From the NCBI RefSeq assembly GCF_040932035.1, contig NZ_JBFRBB010000002.1, forward strand, positions 62,001-126,000: 64,000 bases of DNA. Reading direction: 5' to 3'. The notes beneath the pieces were generated by a model. That model worked only from the letters and a program-made list of their open reading frames with translations, made no database searches and was not told the DNA's origin. The position numbers and the translations under genes are program-made. Positions 26,375 to 34,155 of this stretch are shown one piece after another. Numbering within the stretch: position 1 is the first letter of the stretch; each line of letters starts with the position of its first letter. This stretch comes from Hoeflea_A sp040932035 (GTDB lineage Bacteria > Pseudomonadota > Alphaproteobacteria > Rhizobiales > Rhizobiaceae).

Positions 26375-27273
26375 GAACGTCCGCCATCCATAAACGGGTG
26401 GACAACCTGTTCCTTACGCCTGAAGGCAAACCGACGAAATATTTCAGCGTAACTGTTAAAGAAATAGCCTTTGTTCATATCGAGAAATCGCTGCCTGTTC
26501 CGCCTGTACAGCGATGGCAGTTGATGCCACGCAACCGCCGGATAGGCATGGTGCACGGCATGAAGATTGTTATTCAGAAACAAGAGACTGAACGGCCCGC
26601 TGTCCTCGATGATGACCGAGCGGCCGCGCAAACTCTCCTCCGCCTGGTGTTCAAGATAGGTGCGTACCATCAAAAGCGACATGCCGGCATAGGAACACAG
26701 GACATAAACCCAAACCGGAAGAGCTGACCATTGGACGACAATGGCCAGAATTGGTGCCAGCAGCGCCAGATGAAGAACCCAGGCCCAAAGTACTGCACGG
26801 TCACCGCCGGCGATGTCGCGGCAGTCGGATATCACCAGCCGGATGAGTCCGATCACCGGCCCGAGTATCAACCGGCCGGCCAGCGTGTTGTTCACTTCAA
26901 AGACAAGTTTGAGCCAGCGGGGCAACCTCTGCCAGAAATCCTGCGCCAGATACCAGCTCTCCGGATCATCGTACGGGTCGCAGATGCGCGCGTTAAGGTG
27001 ATGCTCAAGATGCACGGCCTTGAAACGAAAATATGGAATAAAAAGCCCTATAGGGGGCAGGACAACGGCATCGTTCAGCCACGGAATCCGAAACGGATGC
27101 CCGTGGAGGCACTCATGCTGCAGTGACGAATGAAGCGTTATAAACGGAATTATCAGTATGGCCGCTGCAACAGGCGAAACCTGCGAGAGGCCCAATAACA
27201 AGGCCAGCCAGCCAATATAACATGTCGCAATCAGAGTGACTGTTCGCCACTCCGTTTTGTCTTTGAGAATCAT
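26371..27273 (-). CDS. Membrane fatty acid desaturase-type di-iron protein
   Basis: A 300-residue integral membrane di-iron oxygenase. Three histidine boxes are visible: HECLHGH (from about residue 53), HLEHHL (about 88), and HAVHH near residue 235, with several transmembrane helices between. The family includes acyl-lipid desaturases, alkane hydroxylases and carotenoid ketolases or hydroxylases, so the exact reaction is open. The ATG follows AAAGGA closely. It is the first gene of the minus-strand unit and is divergent from the XRE regulator across 116 bases. Confidence 0.9.
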   Translation of the reverse strand: MILKDKTEWRTVTLIATCYIGWLALLLGLSQVSPVAAAILIIPFITLHSSLQHECLHGHPFRIPWLNDAVVLPPIGLFIPYFRFKAVHLEHHLNARICDPYDDPESWYLAQDFWQRLPRWLKLVFEVNNTLAGRLILGPVIGLIRLVISDCRDIAGGDRAVLWAWVLHLALLAPILAIVVQWSALPVWVYVLCSYAGMSLLMVRTYLEHQAEESLRGRSVIIEDSGPFSLLFLNNNLHAVHHAYPAVAWHQLPSLYRRNRQRFLDMNKGYFFNSYAEIFRRFAFRRKEQVVHPFMDGGRS

Positions 27274-27389
27274 TCCTTTGTCCCCGAACTACCTAGATGT
27301 ATATGTCCAGTGAATGACACGATAGACAATGTGGAAATCCGCGAATAAAAATGAGAATGTGTCTCCATAAATGTGTATTGTGGAAATAA

Positions 27390-28283
27390 ATGAAAACTGC
27401 TGATAATATACAACACATGCTGACAGAGCACACCGATAAACGGGATGTCGCGGAGATATTCCGCGATCGCATGGCCCTATTGATTGCGCAGAAGGGATTT
27501 AACCTGAGCCGGTTTTCCAAAAGCATTGGCATTGACCGGTCAGCGCTCAGTCAGTTTCTAGCCCCGGGATCAACCCGATTGCCACGCGCTGAAACCCTGT
27601 GCGCGATTGCGCGCACCTGTGGCGTGTCGCTTGACTGGCTGATGGGGCTGATCGCCAATGACACTTTCGGCGAAGACGCGGCCCCGATGCTTGAAGTGGA
27701 ACGCGTAACCGACGACACGGGTAGCCGGATGATCGCTGAATGGCACCGCGAAGCCATGGGATACAAGATACGGTACGTGCCCAGCGCCCTTCCTGATTTG
27801 TTGCGAACCGAGGCAGTCCGCAGTTTTGAATTCAACGCCCACAACAGGGATGAAAGAGAAGCGCGCGACCAGCTGGCAAAGGATCAGCTGACCTACTCAC
27901 GCCGTCCCGAAACCGATATGGAAGTCTGCATGCCTTTGCAGCGCCTGCAGCAGTTTGCCAAGGGGCAGGGTATCTGGCGCGGTCTGCCCGTTCATGTCCG
28001 CAAGGAACAGCTCGAGCATATGTCCTCGCTGATCGATGAGCTCTACCCGACATTTCGCTTGTTCCTGTACAACGGACGTGAGGCCTACGCGGCGCCCTAT
28101 ACGCTCTTTGGGCCCTTAAGAGCGGCTGTTTACCTTGGAAACATGTATCTGGTTGTCAATTCCGTCGAACATATCAGGGCTCTGGCGGGTCATTTCGATC
28201 AGCTCATCCGCATCGCAAGTTTTGGGCCGGATCGGGCGTCTGAATTCATTACTGCCCTGACAGCTGAACTGCCCGAACATTAG
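27390..28283 (+). CDS. XRE-family transcriptional regulator with C-terminal effector domain
   Basis: A 297-residue regulator. An HTH of the XRE/Cro type occupies roughly residues 20-85 (FRDRMALLIAQKGFNLSRFS, IDRSALSQFLAPGS, ETLCAIARTCGVSLDWLMGL). The remaining 200 residues form an unassigned alpha-beta domain containing FRLFLYNGREAYAAPYTLFG, probably ligand sensing. GGAAAT lies just before the ATG. Its divergent position makes it the likely controller of the desaturase/PhnD-like/FAD oxidoreductase unit. Confidence 0.87.
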   Translation: MKTADNIQHMLTEHTDKRDVAEIFRDRMALLIAQKGFNLSRFSKSIGIDRSALSQFLAPGSTRLPRAETLCAIARTCGVSLDWLMGLIANDTFGEDAAPMLEVERVTDDTGSRMIAEWHREAMGYKIRYVPSALPDLLRTEAVRSFEFNAHNRDEREARDQLAKDQLTYSRRPETDMEVCMPLQRLQQFAKGQGIWRGLPVHVRKEQLEHMSSLIDELYPTFRLFLYNGREAYAAPYTLFGPLRAAVYLGNMYLVVNSVEHIRALAGHFDQLIRIASFGPDRASEFITALTAELPEH

Positions 28284-28331
28284 GCTCAAACCAAAGAGCG
28301 GTGAAGCAGCTGCGGTGCCCGGCACCAGGGG

Positions 28332-29081
28332 TCAGTTCTTTTGCTCGATTGCCGACAAAATCGGCTCCAGACGGACATAGGCGTTGTAGATGGAGTTACG
28401 CGTCACGAAACCGACGCCCTTTGCGTCATTGTTCTCCATTGCCTTGAGCGTTAGTTCAATGTCCTTCAGAAAGATGGAAACTTCGCTGTCCCAATCCTGC
28501 CTCGGCAGAAAATGGAACCACATTCGGGCGGTGCGAAAATACATCTCGTCATAAATTCGCAGCAGCATGTCATTGCCGATAACACTGCATATGGCTGCGT
28601 GAACCTGCATATGCGTATGGGCAAATGCACCTAGATCGGCAGACCCGAACAATTGACTGCATGTTATGAACGAGCTTCTCATGGCTAGAATGGTTGCCCG
28701 TTCGATCGTGCTCGGGCCGATCGTGCCAATCATCGATGCCAGTTCAATCCGAAACAATACGGCTTGCCTCAATTGCACGAAATCGAGCGGCGCCACTATG
28801 GTGCCGACGCCATGCCGCGTTCTGACCAGGCCTTCCATATCAAGCCGTTGCAGAACATTTCTGACCGGTGTTCTGCTGACACCGAATTCCTCGCTCAATA
28901 CATCAACATCGATCCGGGTACCCGGCTCGTATTGCAGTGTCGTTATACGTTGCCTTAGAGCCAGGTGGATGTGATCAAACCGGCGCCGCCACGGGCTTTG
29001 GTCGTCACGAATATGGAACGTATTCGGTAACGTACCGGCATTGTCGCCTGGAATTGCGGCGGATCGATATCGTTGTGTCAT
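28332..29081 (-). CDS. GntR family regulator (FadR/FCD subfamily)
   Basis: A 249-residue regulator. The winged HTH is at roughly residues 40-105, with PGTRIDVDVLSEEFGVSRTP, then VRNVLQRLDMEGLVRTRHG, the canonical GntR pattern. The C-terminal helical domain with Asp/His positions such as HTHMQVHAAIC fits an FCD metal- and ligand-binding domain. The ATG at 29081 is preferred over a TTG 15 bases upstream. It is transcribed toward the XRE gene with 48 bases between their ends. Its target is unknown; the divergent TetR gene is the only adjacent candidate besides itself. Confidence 0.9.
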   Translation of the reverse strand: MTQRYRSAAIPGDNAGTLPNTFHIRDDQSPWRRRFDHIHLALRQRITTLQYEPGTRIDVDVLSEEFGVSRTPVRNVLQRLDMEGLVRTRHGVGTIVAPLDFVQLRQAVLFRIELASMIGTIGPSTIERATILAMRSSFITCSQLFGSADLGAFAHTHMQVHAAICSVIGNDMLLRIYDEMYFRTARMWFHFLPRQDWDSEVSIFLKDIELTLKAMENNDAKGVGFVTRNSIYNAYVRLEPILSAIEQKN

Positions 29082-29198
29082 CGCGCGATGATCCAAATAT
29101 CAACACAGTGTTCAAATTGTCCGCCCAAGATATATGGGAAAGGCTAGCAGTATTGATTATCCTTCATCAATGATTTTATTGCAGAAATTCGAAACCAG

Positions 29199-29235
29199 TC
29201 ATTTTTCATTGGTTGGTGAGTGTAAAAATGACACT
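29199..29235. promoter_or_regulatory. Inverted repeats between GntR and TetR genes
   Basis: TCATTTTT (29199-29206) and AAAAATGA (29224-29231) are perfect 8-base inverted arms 17 bases apart. Overlapping the right arm, AGTGT (29219-29223) and ACACT (29231-29235) form a second inverted repeat around a 7-base centre. Both lie in the 245-base divergent region between the GntR and TetR starts and are candidate operators. Confidence 0.35.
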
Positions 29236-29326
29236 ATGCATGCCAAAATATAATATTGGAATTTCAATGTGACATCGGCAATGTCGGCAAAAACACCATC
29301 GCAGGGTTGAGCGACGGGAGGCAATT

Positions 29327-29944
29327 GTGAGCCAGCACAAGATCAATCTGTCCGAAATTAAGTCATCGTCGGTTGAAGTGCCGGACGGCCGCCGCCGCAG
29401 AGGTGTTCGAAGCAGGCAACAGATCACAAATGCAGTGCTGCGGTTGGTGCGGGGAGGCAATTTCATGCCGCGCACCCATGAAATTGCCAACGCATCGGGC
29501 CTTAGTCTGCGAACCGTCTTTCGCCATATCGACGATATGGAGAGCTTGTACCGGGAAATGTCTGCCCAGATAGAGGCGGAAGTGATGCCGGTTCTGCTGC
29601 GCCCTTATGAATCAAGCGAATGGCGCGGTCAGCTCATGGAGACACTCTCAAAGCGGGCAGAGATTTACGAACATATATTGCCCATGAAAGTTGCGGCAAG
29701 TCTGCGCAGGTTCCGTTCGGAGTTTTTGATGGAAAATTACCGCAGATTTCTGGCGATCGAGCGCTCGCAACTTACGGCGATATTGCCGGAGCCTATTTGC
29801 CAGGACAATACCTTGTTCGATGCTATTGATCTGGCGGCAAATTTCGAGACCTGGCGAAGACTGCGTTATGACCGGGAGCTTGATGTCTCGGAGACGGAAA
29901 AAACAGTCCGCTTCGTCGTCGAGAAGCTAATATCGGATCTGTAA
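29327..29944 (+). CDS. TetR family transcriptional regulator
   Basis: A 205-residue regulator. Its HTH region is RRRRGVRSRQQITNAVLRLV, then the recognition helix region TFRHIDDMESLY-like (SGLSLRTVFRHIDDMESLY), near residues 25-80; the C-terminal domain is helical and unassigned. The GTG start at 29327 has GGGAGG upstream. No obvious target gene is adjacent downstream; a 253-base region and a DUF2147 gene follow. It is divergent from the GntR gene. Confidence 0.88.
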   Translation: MSQHKINLSEIKSSSVEVPDGRRRRGVRSRQQITNAVLRLVRGGNFMPRTHEIANASGLSLRTVFRHIDDMESLYREMSAQIEAEVMPVLLRPYESSEWRGQLMETLSKRAEIYEHILPMKVAASLRRFRSEFLMENYRRFLAIERSQLTAILPEPICQDNTLFDAIDLAANFETWRRLRYDRELDVSETEKTVRFVVEKLISDL

Positions 29945-30127
29945 CGCCGGCTTCACCTGTGTTGCGAACCGCTTCGGGATATTTTTGACATCATTTGCGT
30001 ACATGCAAAACCCACAAATGATTCTCGATAAAACGCCAAATGTGCCTATTCGAGCTCTGATTGGAAGCACAGGCGATACCGGAAAATTCGCTATCCAAAA
30101 CGCATAAAATTTCCGGAGATTTGACTA

Positions 30128-30171
30128 TTGCGATGCAACTTGCTTCCATTCCCGGTTAAGCTGTATCGCAA
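30128..30171 (+). promoter_or_regulatory. Inverted repeat upstream of the DUF2147 gene
   Basis: TTGCGAT (30128-30134) and ATCGCAA (30165-30171) are perfect 7-base inverted arms separated by 30 bases, ending 26 bases before the DUF2147 start codon. They could be paired operator half-sites or a 5' leader stem. The rest of the 253-base region after the TetR gene shows a TTGACA at 29985-29990 without a convincing -10. Confidence 0.25.
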
Positions 30172-30197
30172 TCCAAGATAGACCATAACGGGATACG

Positions 30198-30593
30198 ATG
30201 ATGAAACGGATTTTGATAGCCACGCTTACTCTATTGTCGATGGGAACCTTGGCATATGGAGCTGACGCGACCGGCATGTGGCAAACGCAGCCGGCCAAGA
30301 ATGGCGACTATCTGAAAGTAAAGGTTGCGCCCTGTGGCGCAAATCTGTGCGGTACGATCGACGCGGCATATGGCTCCGACCACAAACCGATTTCCGGCTT
30401 CAAGGATGCCGGCAAGCAACTGATTTGGGATATGAAGCCCGACGGGGCCGGCAAGTGGAGCGGCGGAAAGGTCTGGTCGCCGGAACTCAACGTTACCGCC
30501 AATGGCAAACTTGCGCTACAGGGAGATACGCTGGTCGTTTCAGGCTGCAAGGGGCCCATCTGCCGCTCTCAGGACTGGGCACGCACGAAGTAG
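30198..30593 (+). CDS. DUF2147 family secreted protein
   Basis: A 131-residue protein with a cleavable signal peptide (MKRILIATLTLLSMGTLAYG, cleavage around residue 22). The mature domain shows the DUF2147 pattern: G-x-W near the start, VKVAPCGANLCGTI, a mid-domain Trp-rich strand and the C-terminal GCKGPICRSQDW. It is expected to be a small periplasmic lipocalin-like beta barrel; no biochemical role is established. Four Cys in two C-x4-6-C pairs suggest disulfides. It is monocistronic: a strong terminator hairpin follows 35 bases after the stop. Confidence 0.9.
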   Translation: MMKRILIATLTLLSMGTLAYGADATGMWQTQPAKNGDYLKVKVAPCGANLCGTIDAAYGSDHKPISGFKDAGKQLIWDMKPDGAGKWSGGKVWSPELNVTANGKLALQGDTLVVSGCKGPICRSQDWARTK

Positions 30594-30628
30594 AGCCGGT
30601 TAAGTCAAATATATCGCTGTACATATTA

Positions 30629-30660
30629 AAAGGCGCGGGTTGTTCTCAACCCGCGCCTTT
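30629..30660 (+). terminator. Rho-independent-type terminator after the DUF2147 gene
   Basis: A perfect 14-base stem (AAAGGCGCGGGTTG at 30629-30642 with its complement at 30647-30660) closes a TTCT loop. The flanking A and T runs are symmetric, so it may act in both directions and also end the convergent small-ORF transcript at 30680. Confidence 0.85.
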
Positions 30661-30679
30661 CAAACCGTCGCATTGTTGA

Positions 30680-30868
30680 TCAGTGCAAGATCAAGAGATC
30701 CTCGCCATCCGCCTTGTCGATTTCTATCATCGCCTGTTTGTTCGCGGCGATCATAACCATCGATATCAGATGCAGCAGAAACTGGTCATCGATTTCTTTT
30801 GCCAATTCAATCAGTTCCACGGCGGTGTTGCCGATGATTTCCCGCACCTCATTCTCGTTCCGAGCCAT
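30680..30868 (-). CDS. Small helical hypothetical protein
   Basis: A 62-residue acidic, helix-rich protein with a regular hydrophobic spacing (EIIGNTAVELIELAKEIDDQ, then FLLHLISMVMIAANKQAM). It is not a recognised family. The ATG has AAAGGGT upstream at a workable distance, and the gene ends 20 bases before a symmetric terminator, both favouring a real gene. The candidate 42-codon ORF at 30903-31031 lies 34 bases upstream on the same strand. The alternating pattern could allow a small alpha-helical dimer (inference). Confidence 0.6.
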   Translation of the reverse strand: MARNENEVREIIGNTAVELIELAKEIDDQFLLHLISMVMIAANKQAMIEIDKADGEDLLILH

Positions 30869-30902
30869 GACGCATACCCTTTGTTTTTGCTCGCAGCCCG
30901 TC

Positions 30903-31031
30903 TTAGGCCGCGGAATCTGAAAAATCGGGTGGTGCCGGCTGCACCGCGGAGCGCATAGCCGTCAAAAGCCCCATGGCGTTTGCGTTCCGCTGTGGCTGGT
31001 CCTGGATTTCTCCATTGCGCAGCTGGTTCAC
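30903..31031 (-). CDS. Candidate very small ORF (42 residues)
   Basis: A GTG-initiated frame, with AAGGGAT upstream at ordinary spacing, encodes a 42-residue peptide beginning MNQLRNGEIQDQPQRNANAM and ending in PPDFSDSAA. The open frame continues upstream of the GTG for about 20 codons of coding-like composition, so this could instead be the 3' part of a longer decayed gene. It sits 34 bases before the 62-residue ORF. No family recognised. Confidence 0.35.
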   Translation of the reverse strand: MNQLRNGEIQDQPQRNANAMGLLTAMRSAVQPAPPDFSDSAA

Positions 31032-31189
31032 CCGATCCCTTAGAATTGGATATTTGCCGTAATTGCAGTGCGGTACTGTGATAAAAACTACAGACCCGAA
31101 AGATTACCGAATTTGTAAAGTCGCACTCAGGTCGGAATGCATAATCACGTCGGCGTCAGATCTTCCGGCAATTTCGGATAGTTGGCTAA

Positions 31190-31690
31190 GAGCGTACTAT
31201 TTTTCCCGTTGGGTCAGCCAACTGTTTAAAACGTCTTCTTCCCTGGGGGCGCTGGCCATGGACTATCCATTCTGCCGGTTGGGGCATTGTTTCAAATCTC
31301 GTGGTGACCATCGCTGTTTCCGCACTCACCCAGAATGCGGCCGCGGGAGCACATCGGCAGGAAATGCACGACTTTCTGCAAAAGCACGCCGGCCTGTCCG
31401 ATGAAAAGCACCTGCTGGTTCCGCTCGCATGGGTTCTTGTCATCGTCTGGTTTGTCGTCGGCGCCGGTCAGGGTGCGGTTCTGGGCAACACCATTTTCGG
31501 CAATCCCGACGATGCGGCGAGCTGGATTTTCGGCATTCCGTCCATCTGGGCATGGCAATTGGTCTGGTGGGCCGCCGGTGTCTATATGATCTGGTTTCTG
31601 GCCTACAAGATGGAGCTCTCTTTGCCGCCGCGCAATGTTGAGGAACCTGCCGCCGCCGCTACCGAGAAAGCGCTCCCGGCTGACGGGTAA
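31190..31690 (+). pseudogene. C-terminal remnant of a sodium:solute symporter (SSS family)
   Basis: The open frame, which starts after a stop at 31187 without a convincing start codon, reads TIHSAGWGIVSNLVVTIAVSALT, then a hydrophilic loop, then GAGQGAVLGNTIFGNP and IFGIPSIWAWQLVWWAAGV followed by FLAYKME. This order resembles the last two or three membrane segments and tail of SSS-family symporters. A full transporter would need some 450 more residues upstream, and none of the frames there resembles one. It is therefore read as a truncated remnant. A GTG at 31301 could still give a 129-residue protein with two or three membrane helices. An independent two-helix symporter accessory subunit is the alternative. 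Confidence 0.5.
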
Positions 31691-31821
31691 CCCGTGTTCA
31701 GAAGTCGAATTGTCATTCCAAATCAACCGCTGGTTCGTTCTCAAATGTGAAGGATCAAACTATTTCTTGAGTGGGGCAGGGAATCAATAATCTCGACATT
31801 GCGGAGAAAGCGTTTAGATGA

Positions 31822-32031
31822 ATGTCCAAAGGACGCCGGTCGTCATTCTCCATTCCAGCAGCAATTGAAAAGCTCGACACGGGTCGCAAGGGCGCGCTTG
31901 CAGTTATGGCAGGCTCCCGGCCTTTCAAGGAGCGGTACAAGAAGGCGCGTGCAGTCACCGAGGCGATAGACGATCTCGCGCAGGATTTGACCGGCGACCG
32001 GGAGCGTTTCTGGGAAAAAGTGCGCGAGTAA
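31822..32031 (+). CDS. Small basic hypothetical protein
   Basis: A 69-residue protein of balanced, helix-forming composition (AIEKLDTGRKGALAVMAGSR, then ERYKKARAVTEAIDDLAQDL). No family recognised and no membrane segment. GGAG lies upstream, and an alternative ATG is 4 bases earlier out of frame. Base composition is like the surrounding genes. It lies between the symporter remnant and the CAP-domain gene, all on the plus strand with no obvious functional link. Confidence 0.5.
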   Translation: MSKGRRSSFSIPAAIEKLDTGRKGALAVMAGSRPFKERYKKARAVTEAIDDLAQDLTGDRERFWEKVRE

Positions 32032-32127
32032 GGCCTGCGGGCAAACTGCAGTTTGTGATTCCAGAATGCAGCCTGTTCGGCTACCATCGCTGGTCGAACG
32101 TGGCGGCTATCTGAGGAATGACGAACG

Positions 32128-32592
32128 ATGATCCAGCGACGCAATTTTCTGATCGCCTTCAGCAGTACAGCATTTGCGATATCTGCCTGTGGCCTGCTTG
32201 CCGGGCCTGCGCGGGCGGCCCGTGGCAATATTGTTACCGGGCAGGCGCTTGGCCGGCTCAATGCATATCGCAGCGCCAACCGGCGTGGTGCGCTCAAAAG
32301 TGACGCCACGCTCGGACGAGCGGCGCTGGATCATTCGAAAGCAATGGCGCGATCCGGCCGACTCAATCACAAACGGTTTCGCGCACGCATGCGCAAATAC
32401 GGCATAGCCGGTGCCGCAGCCGAGAACGTGGCCATGGGACAGCCCAATGTGGCTTCCGTCATCGCGTCGTGGCAGACGTCGCGCGGTCATCGCCGCAACA
32501 TGCTCGGAAATTACAGTCGCGTCGGTTTGGCAGTCGCGCGTGATCCTGCATCCGGCAACCGCCCTTACTGGACGATGATCCTGGCAAACTGA
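32128..32592 (+). CDS. CAP-domain (SCP/PR-1-like) secreted protein
   Basis: A 154-residue exported protein. The N-terminus QRRNFLIAFSSTAFAISACG combines a twin-arginine motif with a possible lipobox (ISAC), while a signal peptidase I site after GPARA is also plausible, so export may be by Tat and the protein may be lipid-anchored. The mature part is a CAP domain: LNAYRSANRRGALKSDATLG, the conserved His in ALDHSKAMA, AENVAMG, and SWQTSRGHRRNML (the HxN type signature). Bacterial CAP proteins have diverse, mostly undefined extracellular roles. Confidence 0.88.
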   Translation: MIQRRNFLIAFSSTAFAISACGLLAGPARAARGNIVTGQALGRLNAYRSANRRGALKSDATLGRAALDHSKAMARSGRLNHKRFRARMRKYGIAGAAAENVAMGQPNVASVIASWQTSRGHRRNMLGNYSRVGLAVARDPASGNRPYWTMILAN

Positions 32593-32911
32593 TCGGCCGA
32601 ACCATGAATGTGCGAGCCGGTTTTCAAAGCCAGGCGGAAGACACACGGCCAAAACTGGATTTGAATATATTCGCCGGGACAGGAATAAATGTGCCGTCTG
32701 ATCGTAATTGCGGCCGGCCCTGTCGCAGCCGGTTTGGAAATATCGGGCAGGTGGAAAGCCAACAATAGTGGTGGAATACACGTGTCGGGATGGGTTGCTC
32801 GGCACAACGATTGCGTGCAGATATGGGAGCGATGAACTGAGGGAAACTCAAGCCGGCACATCGGACGGATGCCCGATAAAGTCCTCTCAACAACGGAAGC
32901 ACGAAACAATC
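32593..32911. other. 319-base region without a recognisable gene
   Basis: Between the CAP gene and the methyltransferase gene no frame on either strand shows coding character or a family match. The methyltransferase frame is open through most of it, but the residues there are not methyltransferase-like. It presumably holds the methyltransferase promoter; no clear -35/-10 pair was found. Confidence 0.5.
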
Positions 32912-33661
32912 ATGACCACTGATTTCGATAAGGGGCACGTAGCAGAGCAATACAAGAAGGTGAAAGAGCAGCCGTGGCGATCGCGGGTCGAGACGTATTC
33001 CCTGATGAAGCTGATTGGGGATGTCTCAGGCAAAAAAGTTTTGGATGTTGCCTGCGGCGAGGGTCATTTCACCCGTATTCTTGGTCGGGCCGGTGCTTCG
33101 AAGGTGGTTGGTGTGGACATTTCCGAACGGATGATTGAGCTCGCTCGCAATCAGGAAGCGCAGGAGTCCATCGGGATCGAATATCGGGTCGAAGACGTCC
33201 GGTCGGCCGGCCCACGGCAGGATTTCGATTTGGTCGTAGCGGCCTGGCTGCTGGTCTATGCGCAAGATCGCGCGGAACTAGCACGCATGTGCCAGGGGCT
33301 TGCCAGCCGTCTGAAGTCCGGGGGACGTTTTGTCACCTTCACCACGAACCCCGCCGTCTATGACTTTCGGCCGCCGCCCGATTATCAAAAATATGGCTTC
33401 GACATAAAGCTGGCCGACCGTGTCGCTGACGGTGCTCCGATAACCTGGTCGGGCTACGTCGATGGCTCTCTTCTTGAGGTTGATAATTACTACCTTCCGG
33501 TCGAGGCGTACGAAGCCGCCTTTCGAGACGCCGGGTTTCACAGCTTTGCGGTTCACGCACCGGAACTGTCGCCTTCTCCGGACGGCAAGGATGATCTCGA
33601 ATACTGGAATTACTTTTTTGAACATCCCCCTACGATCCTTATCGACTGCATAAGGGGCTAG
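32912..33661 (+). CDS. Class I SAM-dependent methyltransferase
   Basis: A 249-residue cytoplasmic methyltransferase. SAM motif I is VLDVACGEGHFTRILGRAGA (about residue 40), followed by the acidic VVGVDIS, motif II-like YRVEDVRS and motif FDLVVAAWLLVYAQ. The C-terminal part is rich in Tyr and aromatic residues. Small-molecule methyltransferases of this type are too diverse to name a substrate. The ATG at 32912 begins the conserved part and has GGAAG upstream; a long in-frame extension further upstream was rejected. Confidence 0.88.
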   Translation: MTTDFDKGHVAEQYKKVKEQPWRSRVETYSLMKLIGDVSGKKVLDVACGEGHFTRILGRAGASKVVGVDISERMIELARNQEAQESIGIEYRVEDVRSAGPRQDFDLVVAAWLLVYAQDRAELARMCQGLASRLKSGGRFVTFTTNPAVYDFRPPPDYQKYGFDIKLADRVADGAPITWSGYVDGSLLEVDNYYLPVEAYEAAFRDAGFHSFAVHAPELSPSPDGKDDLEYWNYFFEHPPTILIDCIRG

Positions 33662-33800
33662 CTCGGCTCGTTTTGCGGTCAAGGGTGATCCGGCACTGCG
33701 TGTTCTGGCGAACTTGCCCGACTATGAGATCTTCACCAAACTGTTGGCAAGCGGGAAGCAGAGTCGGGCGTTTTCAGCCCGGACGCTACTCCATTTATGA
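33654..33800 (+). pseudogene. Short coding-like remnant next to tRNA-Lys
   Basis: A 48-codon open frame without a start codon reads ARFAVKGDPALRVLANLPDY, then EIFTKLLASGKQSRAFSAR before a stop. The composition is clearly protein-like, unlike the surrounding sequence, but no family was recognised. It begins right at the methyltransferase stop in a different frame. It looks like the 3' end of a gene lost by deletion. Confidence 0.3.
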
Positions 33801-33895
33801 GTCACGCCTCCTAAAAACGGCGCTAAAGGGCAGCGTTTCTGCGACCAGTCCATAACTGAATCTGTCGCTAACAATCTATAAGTCTTTGATTTTAA

Positions 33896-33971
33896 TGGTG
33901 AGCCGACAGGGGCTCGAACCCTGGACCTACTGATTAAAAGTCAGTTGCTCTACCAGCTGAGCTATCGGCTC
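33896..33971 (-). tRNA. tRNA-Lys (anticodon TTT)
   Basis: Minus-strand cloverleaf: acceptor stem GAGCCGA/TCGGCTC, D-arm with AGCTCAGCTGGTAGAGC, anticodon arm CTGAC-TTTTAAT-C with TTT in the loop, and T-arm GGGTTCGAGCCC. The 3' CCA is encoded (33898-33896). Flanks differ on the two sides: decayed genes on the 3' side, conserved housekeeping genes on the 5' side. Confidence 0.96.
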
Positions 33972-34155
33972 CCGACAGGCGCGATAGCGGCCCTCAAGAA
34001 TTGCGCGGAACATATGCATGCGGCCTTGGCTGGTCAACCGGAAAATTGCAACATTTGTCTTCTTTTTCAATTTTCGTTTCACCGCGCAAAAAGGTGACTG
34101 GCGCGTGAACGCCAAGAGCCTTAATAGAGGGGCGTATACAACGCGGACAAGACCT

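Noticed and set aside
27330..27387. TGTGGAAAT direct repeats (27330-27338 and 27379-27387) as an XRE operator
   Set aside because: The second copy coincides with the probable Shine-Dalgarno of the XRE gene, so the repeat may be chance.
31063..31404. 113-codon ORF overlapping the symporter remnant
   Set aside because: It is in a different frame from the SSS-like sequence and has Arg/Ser/Cys-rich, non-coding composition in its second half.
33896..33971. Attachment site duplication of the tRNA-Lys 3' end
   Set aside because: No second copy of the T-arm/acceptor sequence was noticed elsewhere in the window and no integrase gene is present.
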